Shown here piece by piece: positions 55,383-64,000 of a stretch of 64,000 nucleotides of DNA. The stretch is from NCBI GenBank assembly GCA_905178155.1, contig CAJINV010000001.1, positions 2,964,265-3,028,264 of the forward strand, written 5' to 3'. Source of the stretch: Amoebophrya sp. A120. Its lineage: Eukaryota > Sar > Dinophyceae > Syndiniales > Amoebophryaceae. Under the pieces are notes generated by a model. That model was given only the letters and a program-made list of their open reading frames with translations. It was not told the origin of the DNA and ran no database searches. The position numbers and the translations under genes were made by a program. Position 1 is the stretch's first letter. The number at the start of each line of letters is the position of its first letter.

Positions 55383-57942
55383 TCATCCCAACAAGCTGAC
55401 ACTGCTCGTCGCGCCCATGAGTCCCGACAGACCCCCGGTTCTCTGTCGTGAAATCCGCGTCGCCGCGTAGCTCGGATCCAACCTCACCTGACTCCACATG
55501 CCGTTGACGCACTTGGCAAAGGAGAAATGTGGCCGATTCAGCTTCTGCCGCAGACTGTACAAGACTCGCAGCCACAAGATCTTGCCCGGGGGAATGGTCA
55601 CGCAGTGCGGCGCGTAGCCGCGCAGCGTCGCGTTCATCTGCAAACCGGTTACCCAGTGGTACAACTGGTCGAAATCTTGGAAAACTAGAGACAAGTACTT
55701 CCGCTGATTAGTAGATTCCGACTGCGGGCCGTGGCTCTTCTTCGCTGCGTTTTGTTCTCCCCTAGCGCTCGCGGGGTGCCAATCCGCGGAAGACATCTGC
55801 GTGGTTGACTCCGGCCCCGAACCGCGCCGGTACACGATCGTGATTGCGTTGGTCGCGATGCGTTGGAGGATGCACCGGGAAAAGTTCGGGAAGCACGCGG
55901 GTCCGTAGATGAAGCCCAAGATGTTTCGCAAGTCCACAATCACCACCGCACCGTCTGTCCCGGCGTTCTTGTCTCCATCTGTCGGCAGGTTCGAGATGAG
56001 CGACGCGCGGCCGCGGCCACGGGACATCACAGTGTTGTACAAAGCGTTCTTCATGGTGGTCAACGCCGAGGCTCCCGACCGTCGCTCGCGCAGAGACGTG
56101 GTGCCGTGGCTGTTGAGGTGCTCGGCAACCACGTGGTCAAACGGGTTTTGCTGCGTGCCGCGGAAATAGGCGTCGCGGGACGTGTAGAGTGCGAGCACGG
56201 ACGTGGTCACCTCCTCGCTGGCGGACGGGCCGAGCCGCATCTCCCGGGAACTGTCGAAGCTGCTCGGAATGTTAATGTATTTGCGGAGAACCAGGAAGAA
56301 CCTCTGATCGCCAATCTTCTTCGTGGTTCCGGTGCTGGAAAAAAAGCGCTCGAAGAACGATTTGGGAAACAGGGTGCGAATCCCGGACGCGCCGGCAAGC
56401 AGAATGGACTCCAACAGAGGACCTTGGTCGGGCGCGAAGCCGTGGAATCGCGTCAACTGCCGGTGGTGGCGGCGTCGCGCAGCCCGTAGTTTCGCCAAAA
56501 ACCGCCGCCACTGGTACTTCTCGACGACGAAAAGCATTCTTCTCACTTTCTGCTGCATCAAGGCGCGGACGTACGCCAGGTGCCTGGTGCCCTCCTCCAT
56601 GAGGGGGCGGAGACAGTCGTCGAGGGTGGCGGGCAATGCCTTCGGCTGCGGGAAAGTCAGTGTCTTTCGCCCTTGCGCCGCTTGCTCAGCCGATATTTTG
56701 TCGGTATGTGTTCCCCGCGGCGCTGCCACGAGTTTATTATTTACACCAGCTACTTCGCCTCCCACGGAAGACGGGTCTTTATTCTTTTCTTCTACGACTG
56801 TTATCCCATGGACTTCGACCGTCTCCTGCTCGGTTGTACTTCCCGCACTCGTGCGGCTCGCGAGCGTTCGCGATCGGGAGTTCGAAGTTTCGTGGCTGAC
56901 GGTGACAACCTCGGAGTCCCGAGACGTGGCGGAATCTTGCTGCCCGGCCAGCATGTGCAGACAGGCTTCGTAAAGGCTAACTTCTGTACTAGACTTGGCG
57001 TGCTGAATACCACGGCGGAGGCACATTCTCAACGCCGTGCGGAAAACCTTGTGGTCACGCTGGAGCTTCAGCTCGGCGTCGGGGTCCTGTAATGTGGTTT
57101 TTTATTGCGAAAAGCATGTTGATTCCACATGGATTTATTCCGCCATAGAGAGCAAGAGGCCACCAGCTCAGCTAGGAAAGGAAATCCATCGGCGATATTT
57201 TCGTCTTCGTCTTCGTGCACAAAAAGTCATATGCTCAAAACGAAACAACTGGTGTAGCAGGGTGGATGAAGTAAATGAGTGAGTTGTTGTCTATCATCCA
57301 TCTTGATCTCTACATTTGAATACCGAGAAGCATCTTGAATACAAGCTGGGCAAACAGCTTCTCGTCGTCGATCAGGCCCAGTCGGTGCGCGCACGCCGAC
57401 CGCTTCACCTTGTCGCGACTGTGGGCGGCATTCAGGATTTGCGCAAGTTGCTGTCGCGCGACGACATCTTTCAGCACTCCCGTGGTCGGTAGTTCTCCGG
57501 AAGTAGATGCAAGCAAGTGCATCTTTTTGTACACCCAACTGTCCTCCAGTTTACCGTACAAATCTTGAATGGCCGCAGCGTCAGGTGGTCCGCCTTTCTC
57601 GTGGCCCTTTTCTGGCAAGAGAAGGCGGCGGTGCGCCACACTATAGGACAGGTATGGGTCATTCAAGTCGTGCTGGGCAACCTCTTGCGCTTGCTGGAGA
57701 AGAGTCTCCGCCGGTGTTGGTGCTGTGTAGTCCTGGTCTTCATTCTCCTTGTTTCGCTTGGTGGGTTTAGCATGATCTTCCGGCCGTTTCGTCTGGACAA
57801 TCAGGCGACAATATTCCAGCAGAGCTTCTGTGATGGTGCGCAACTGGTCCATCTCATCCTGGTCCGCGGACGAGGGGTATTCCGAAAGATCCAGTTCCAT
57901 TTTTCGACACTCAGACTGCGCCTGATACAAGAATCGACTCAC
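55383..57942 (-). CDS. Large basic protein with a PH-like C-terminal region, unknown
   Basis: The exons are 57942-57343 and 57086-55383, totalling 768 codons. The intron is GT-AG with phase 0 (GTATTC to TTACAG). A second donor 30 bases on has the wrong phase. The N-terminal exon is helical and charged. Exon 2 has a helix LRPLMEEGTRHLAYVRALMQ, an IQ-like basic helix (WRRFLAKLRAARRRHHRQ), and a segment GAVVIVDLRNILGFIYGP. Near the end, YLSLVFQDFDQLYHWVTGLQ has the look of the last strand and C-terminal helix of a PH domain, including the buried Trp. PH-like folds bind phosphoinositides or proteins, so membrane recruitment is a guess. No catalytic motif is seen. Confidence 0.7.
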
Positions 57943-60900
57943 CTCAACGCACTACATGATAAAAAAAATCTCTACCTGCAACAATCAATGCGATGCCGCT
58001 TGTTCGCAATCAAACGACCTTGTTAACTTCAACTGCAACTGGTCGAGCTCTACAACTCTGCCTACCGACCACAGAACAAAAAGGAAAAACGAAACCAGGG
58101 ACTAACAACTGACAGTAACTCACCAACTCAGAAAAAGACGAAATTACACGAACAAGAGTCAAGTTTCTCAAAGGAGTCACCGATGTTCGTCAGGTGCCGC
58201 CAGATATCACTGAAGGCAGAAAGTGATCAATGCCTCTTCCTTCACATGCTCAAAGCTGTATACTCCTTTTCCTTTACTCCTCATCAAGTGGCGGCATCAA
58301 GGAAAGCAGGCTCGCCCAGGTAAGCGCACGCAGGCTTCGCAGCGCCAAACTCGACAAGACAGCCAGTCCAGCACTGGCGCCTCGGCCACACACACCCCCA
58401 ATACTAATTCGCGGCGAGCGACGGGGAGAAGGCCCGGTGGTGGCGACGACAGATCTAGGGATGCTACAGACCCCCGGCTGCGTAGTCCGGGTAAGACGAG
58501 CGACCAACCACCAACACAATGAATGCCGGCAGGCCGGCACATCTTTTGAAGGGAGCAGGATGGGCCAGCGGGAGAGTGGCCGAAGGATCGGGCCAAACAC
58601 GACAGGCCCAGGGCCCGGCGCCGAGCTCGCGCCGGCGCGCGAGGCCAGTCACCTGGCGCGCCCCACTACGGGCGCGCGCGGCTGCGGAGATGCGCGCCGA
58701 GTCCGGCCGCCGGCCTTGTTGTCTTCATTGGCGTCGCGCGATCATCGCGCGGGCCGTCGTATTCGAGGACTGTGGGCAAGCTTCGAGTCGAGATGTAGAG
58801 GCGCCGGCCCATCCTCGCCGCACCGGAGGCACCAGCACCGCCAGACTTAAGCCCAGAGGACGCGCCACCGCTCCCATTTGGCCTTGGGCACGCATCTGGT
58901 CGGACGCTCATCCTCATGGTGTTTAGTGGAATGCGCGACATAAACATAAATGAGCAGGAGAGTAGGAGACGACCCTCACGGCCCGCAATGGATGCGCGCA
59001 AATTTATGTTGGTCCTACGCAGATTATATTCCAAGGACGACGCATATCCAGATAATCAAAAACAAAGTAGCTGAATCATGATCATCTTCAAGAGGAAGAG
59101 TGCACATGTCCCTCACAACATCTTATGTCCCTCCACCTCTGCTCAATGCCGGAGACGCCAGGGAGCATGCAGATGGAGTGGCTGCTCAACTGGCAAGAAG
59201 TAAGACTTCTAACTCTAAGAGTATTAAACTTTACTGAACTCTCACACGACACCAGGTAAAAAAGCCGACTAATACTTCCTCGAGAGAAAAACTAAAAGCG
59301 TTGCACTCTGTCTCCCTCTGTGATGGCAATGCGCCGATAAACGCGTCCTTGGTCGAGAGTAGAACACAGATTGCGTCGACATCTCATCTTTATCGCGCAG
59401 CAAGACCGGTCCTGACGCTGGTGCTGGCACGTAAACGCGCTATGGTTATTCTTTAATGGCGCAAAATTGGGCCCCGCTTGCTGGCTACTCTGGCACTTGC
59501 CGCTAGCTTGCATGATTCGCGGCAACGGGGGCAGTAGCAGCAGCGGGCTGCAGCTCTGTGTAGTAAAAGCGGGCGGCGCATTTTTCATCTTCAGCGCAGA
59601 TGAATGTACGTGCAGGCACATGCTCGGTAGGAGCATCACAGCGACTGCAGCAAGGCTCCCGAAAATTGCAGAAAGTAGTGTGTATGGCGCGAGGCAGGGC
59701 GCTTGCTTGCTCGTGTCGCTGGCCTTGGCGCATCATAGAAACGCGCTTCGCTTAGAAAATTCAAACAAAAATCAGCACTGCAGTGGGCTTCAGGTGAATT
59801 CTAGAATTGTATGGTGCTTCGATTTTTTTGCTAGTCCGTACTCGATGCTGTGGGCAGGCGCGTAGAGGCTGGGCTTCTATAGGCATAGTCTTAATTGGCG
59901 CGCGGTGCTTAGTTACTAGATTTGTCTCTCATCGCGGTCTCCTCTGTGGCGTGGAGTGCTTGCATTGCCCACGCATTTTTTAGTTTTGCCACTGGGCAAT
60001 TTTTTTCATAGCAGAAAAGGCAACTGGCACGATCAGAAAGGCATGTTGATGTTTTTTCGTTCCTACTTTCGTTTCGTCCACAGGTAATGCTCGCGGGCAT
60101 AGGGTACTGACATGTTGGCGAAACTGTGCTTGCAGTTTACTTCCTCCTGCTCTAGTAATAGGGCCTGGCCAAAAGTCAGTGGCAGTATTTGCCTTCGGGA
60201 GAAGTCAGAGCCCGACTCGAAAGTCAGTTTCCAGAGCAAATTGCCCTTGCGGTGGAAGAAGTGCCTCATCTACTAGTAAGTTGCGTGTAGCTGCTAATCT
60301 CATGCGTATGAAGATAATCTTCCTCCTGGTAATGTTGGTCCCTATATGGATCAGAGAGTGATTGTGATTCAGGGAACAGTAGAATATTACTGTGTGCGAA
60401 AGCAAAATGGGTGCTTCACCGTCCGTCACCTCTTTCTCAAGAGGCACGGTTCTACTTATTTAGGCTCTACATCTACCGTAAAAATGAAAAAATGTATCTC
60501 AAACTGTAAAATACGGTACTATCGAGCGAATAACGACGTCATGCTGAAGGCCGTCACGCGCTTCGAGTAGTAGGTTGTAAAAGTATGCTATAGTACAAAA
60601 ACACGTAAAAAAACTACATAACAAAAACATGGTATTCCAAAAACAAGTTTGGTGTAACAATCCTTTCTGCAGCTGCACAACTGCACAAAGCTCTTTCAAA
60701 AACTAGTGTTCATCGGCGAAAAGTACGTTGGCGTCATCTTTGGCAGTTGTTGTGCGACGTGTGTCTTCCTTTTTTACCACTGCTGCGTCGCCATCAGCAT
60801 TGGCGCGCCACTGTCCAAGAAAAGTTTTGAGTTTTCTTCAAATCTATATCACTGTCGCAGCAGCTTCTATTTGATGCAATCTGCGTCGTCGTCGTTCACG

Positions 60901-61568
60901 TTCTTTTTTTCACCTGTTGCATCAACCTCGTTTTTCACGACTATAACAGTCTTCATCTTCGTCTATTTACCACTGCACTGTAGCCATCAGCATGGGCGCG
61001 CAGTTATGCTTGAGAAATTTTGAGTCCGGTCAAAATTTGCCTTGCAAAAACTGGGGGCGGCGCGGGCAGCGACGCGGAAGCGAAGCGAGAGAGCAGACGG
61101 GGGGCGGGTGGGTAGTGCATTTGTTTTTCTTCTTCGAAGATATCGGTGCGATATCATTTGCGCCTGTCAGTAGCGAATCTCGTTCCACCACCACAACCAC
61201 CATTCTACAATCTCCTCCGCAACATCCGCTGCAACCACCTTCAGCTCCATCTCCAAAATCAATTTGTTGATTTCATTTTCGGTTTCGTTTCCTCATCTAT
61301 CATCTTCTTCCTCCTCCCTCCTCCTGCTTCCGACGAAATTGCAGTATCCACCACTAATTATTGTTATTCATACATATTAGACTGTGCATATGCATAAGCC
61401 GTTCATTAACACTAACTCTAACACGTTGGAAAAATACCAGCACTCAGCCATGCATATCCATATTTTCTCTCTCTTCGAGGAAACGGAGCGTGAATCTAAA
61501 TCTATGCAGGAGGTTGTCTTACAGCTACATGCATATTATGCAACATATCAGGCACGACAAGTTTTGAG
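57943..61568. other. Gene-poor gap with a GC-rich island at about 58290-58930
   Basis: No coding gene is supported over 3.6 kb. The left part contains a sharply bounded GC-rich island in otherwise AT-rich DNA, with overlapping open frames on both strands of Arg/Gly/Ala/Pro-rich composition that reflect base composition. The remainder (59000-61568) is AT-rich with Phe/Cys-rich chance frames. No ribosomal RNA, tRNA or terminal inverted repeats could be identified. Confidence 0.45.
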
Positions 61569-62344
61569 TTAACTCAAAATTCTGTTTGCGTAGCAGTCCA
61601 TGCAGACATACTCGTCGTCCTTGCATTTTTTCTTGCTCTTCTTGTCTGGCATCAGGTCCTTCTTCTTCTTGTATTCGCCGGTGAATCTGTCATGCGCGTT
61701 TTTCTTGCAGATTGACAACATTGAGGCAAGTTTCCAATTAATTTGAATTTTCGTAAAAAAAAAAGCAAAAATAGTCATACAACTACAACGAAGTACATCA
61801 AAACACTCGATGAACATTCATCACAGGACGCAACAAGGACAACAGCAACACAAAAGGAAAATAAGCCAAAAGCAGCTGTTCTCAAAACAATAAACCGAAA
61901 CGCTTACGTTGATCCGCATTCGCAGCAGGTTCGCTCTTCGCCGGAACCCAAGTCATCCAGAGACGGTCCCCGTCCGGTTTGCTTCTGCTTGAAGTCTTGA
62001 ATCTCGAATTCTTCAAACAGGGGACAACAATCCATGCAGATAAACTCCGTGTCGCCGACTTTCTCCCGCTTTTTCTTATCGGCAATGGCGTTCTTCTTTC
62101 GTTTGAACTCGCCAATGATGGGTGCGCCGCACATGTTACACTTAAAACAGTTCTTGTGAAACGCCTGCCCGCCCACGTGTAGCACCTCCCCCGCGCCGAG
62201 AAGTGTCTTCTTGCAGATGCTGCATTTCCCTGCGGCCTTCTTCGCGCACTTGTTGCACCATGGCTTCCCCTTCGGACCAATGAAATACTCCCCGTCGATC
62301 TCGTTTCCGCACTCACCGCAAAAGGTGAGCTCGTCTTCAGACAT
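61569..62344 (-). CDS. LIM-type zinc-finger protein
   Basis: The exons 62344-61908 and 61686-61569 make 184 residues. The 221-base intron is GT-AG with matching phase 2. An N-terminal zinc knuckle has C9, C12, C30 and C33. A full LIM domain follows: C41-x2-C44-x18-H63-x2-C66-x2-C69-x2-C72 and, after a Lys-rich insert, C103-x2-C106. After an acidic/Gln linker, a second half-LIM begins CCECGSTFTGEYKKKK across the intron and ends VCMDC. It aligns with CNMCGAPIIGEFKRKK to ICMDC of the first, so part of the domain is duplicated. LIM domains are known protein-binding modules of actin and nuclear factors. The start at MSEDELTFCGEC is the first Met. Confidence 0.88.
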
Positions 62345-64000
62345 GGCCGCGTCTGAGACCGGTTGTACTAAGAGTCACAAGGGAAAAAGAAGTACAGAGA
62401 GGTTGAGGTTGTGGCACTTGGTTTTTGCTGGAACTTATGATGGTTTCAACTTACCGTGATTTGAAATGTTGTGTCTTGTACTCAAGAAAAGCTAGATAGT
62501 CTGTTTCGGATAAAAAGCACTTTAGAATAAGGAAATAGATCGGGGTCGAGATATAGGAACTGATGCGAGTTTCAGTTTAAGTGAAAAGCTTAAGTTCGGG
62601 CACTACTTATTCTGTTTTTGCCTTCTACTTTCGAGGAACGAAAAACGAAACTCAAACCAACAAGTGGACGATGACTGCACGAACGAAGCACAAACAAGTT
62701 CAAAGTTGGTGGACGGTACAGACATTCTCAGCTGCAAGAAACCGACACTGACTTTGTTTCATGAAGATATGCTGACCGAAATGTCCGCAGCTGCTGCACC
62801 AGAATTGAATCGACATCAAAATTTCGATTTTCTTCAACTTCAGAAACCGAGCTTTTGCTCTATAATTTGGTTGATATCTTCACGTACGCGCCTCCTGTAG
62901 AAGTACCGAGGATCATGCTAGGCTTGAGGCCGAGAAGTTGATTCATCAAGTTCACGAGTGACCGATTATGAAGTTCAAGTTTTCTCATCCTCCTGATTTT
63001 TGGGACCTCAACACAGGCTGACCGATGTCGACGAATGCTTCTGGCGGCACCCATTTCTTTGAGAACACTACACAAGCTGAAGGAGCCGGCAGAAATCATG
63101 TGCGCAGGCAAACGTGCGCGTTTAGCACTCCACGCAGCGGTGCTGCGACGTCTGCGCTAGGTCTTTTTATTTTTGCTGAAACTGGTAGTGCCACATACAA
63201 GTCAATTCTAACTCATGAACCGATTTGTCAATGCAGGAAAAGAATTAGAACAAAAAATCTCGGATATCGTGTGAAAAAGCTCAAGTGAAACAAATGCGGA
63301 GCAGTAGTACATAGCGTTGTCTAGTACAGCACTCGGCCCTTTTTTCGGCCAATCGCGAGACGGTGAAGTTCCTACGGAAAAGAAAAACTTAAACTTTTTC
63401 ATTTACATCATGAACTATTACTCTCCTTCGCGAAAAGTTAAAGTAGTACTAACTGAGTGTATAGTCAAGCATTTCATTCTGCATCATCATGTTGTTGTGG
63501 TCGTACGAGAAGTGATGCGACCTACAACAAAGCGGTTTTTCAGTTTTTTGGAAAAAAAAATTTTTGTTGGTACTGAGCACCATCATTTTAATTTTTTTTT
63601 TTTTAGCCTCCCTTTTTGCCCCTGCGGGGCTCTAAAGTGGTAAAACTCTGGGACGAGAGGAAGCTAGTGCACAAGGTGCGAAAACTATGAGGCCCCGCCA
63701 CAACATTGCGCCCCTTCAAGCCCTGAAATGGCTGCCCAATCCCTGTCCGGGCTCAAGGGCCATGATGGCTGTAAGCCGGTGGGCCAGGGCCCCGGCACTG
63801 CTGACAAGACCCGCCCACCAACGCGTCGCAACGATCGACACCGGAGATGGGCCTGTTTTAGTGAGGGAAAATGGACCATAGCATGCTGTCTAGATATGAT
63901 GTTGACGGTTTTTTGGGGAATTGGAAAAATCCGAGGAAAAAATCAATGATTTGACGCCATCTCGAGGCCAAAAAATGCAGATCCCACAAAAACCGTCAAC
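62345..64000. other. Right-edge region without supported gene
   Basis: Open frames are short on both strands and lack domains. The region contains A/T homopolymers near 63550-63605, a GC-rich tract at 63606-63860 and a short inverted repeat at the very end (63901-64000). Confidence 0.45.
63901..64000. repeat. Inverted repeat at the window edge
   Basis: GTTGACGGTTTTTTGG at 63901 is mirrored by CAAAAACCGTCAAC at 63987-64000. About 13 bases can pair, enclosing about 70 bases that include AATGATTTGACGCCATCTCG. It could be a small hairpin element or one end of a larger repeat cut by the window edge. Confidence 0.5.

Noticed and set aside
58290-58930. GC-rich island as ribosomal RNA or tRNA cluster
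   Set aside because: No conserved rRNA segment or tRNA arm pattern could be recognised by eye.

Overview
The window is nuclear DNA of a protist, not a prokaryote. All credible genes are split by introns, have no operon structure, and encode eukaryote-only families: ALG14, PIG-L, a SPIN90/Ldb17-type domain, LIM fingers, multi-EF-hand proteins, and long Q/N/S/A-rich disordered proteins. Every supported gene reads on the minus strand, giving a one-way cluster of about 15 genes over roughly 62 kb, as is typical of dinoflagellates. Ten genic elements have inverted ends and are removed from coding sequence at non-GT-AG boundaries. Introner elements of this kind have been reported in the parasitic syndinian dinoflagellate Amoebophrya, so a genome of that type is the best inference. 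The taxon itself is not proven by the sequence.

Layout, left to right (transcription runs right to left): a large secreted-type protein running off the left edge (1-4201); two tandem paralogous EF-hand proteins (5371-8540 and 10074-12875); a two-RRM nucleolin-like protein (13688-14800); two small unknowns (15346-15807 weak, 15931-16662); a probable organelle-targeted protein with a minimal introner (17262-18230); a giant helical protein with four introners (18613-24135); ALG14 (24935-26107); a gene-poor gap; an N/Q/G-rich protein (28374-31367); a 743-bp inverted-repeat transposon (31381-32123); a disordered protein with an introner (32174-35305); PIG-L (35430-36348); an eight-exon four-EF-hand protein (37931-40576); a nine-exon S/G/A-rich protein with two introners (41879-48164); a UBA-like/Q-rich protein (49640-52237); a SPIN90/Ldb17-like protein (53125-54579); a PH-like protein (55383-57942); a 3.6-kb gap; and a LIM protein (61569-62344). 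The right edge has no supported gene.

The main finding is the introner system. Ten elements (109-370 bp, at least five terminal-repeat families) all start TAT and end ATA, and all are flanked by 5-bp direct repeats (eight perfect, two with one mismatch). Deleting the element plus one repeat copy restores the reading frame in all ten cases. In ALG14 it rebuilds a conserved family motif, and in the first EF-hand gene it rebuilds similarity to the neighbouring paralog. None of these boundaries can be read as GT-AG under any sliding of the repeat, whereas the remaining introns in the same genes are ordinary GT-AG introns of about 115-260 bp. With these models the summed exon length is a multiple of three in every spliced gene where all boundaries were fixed.
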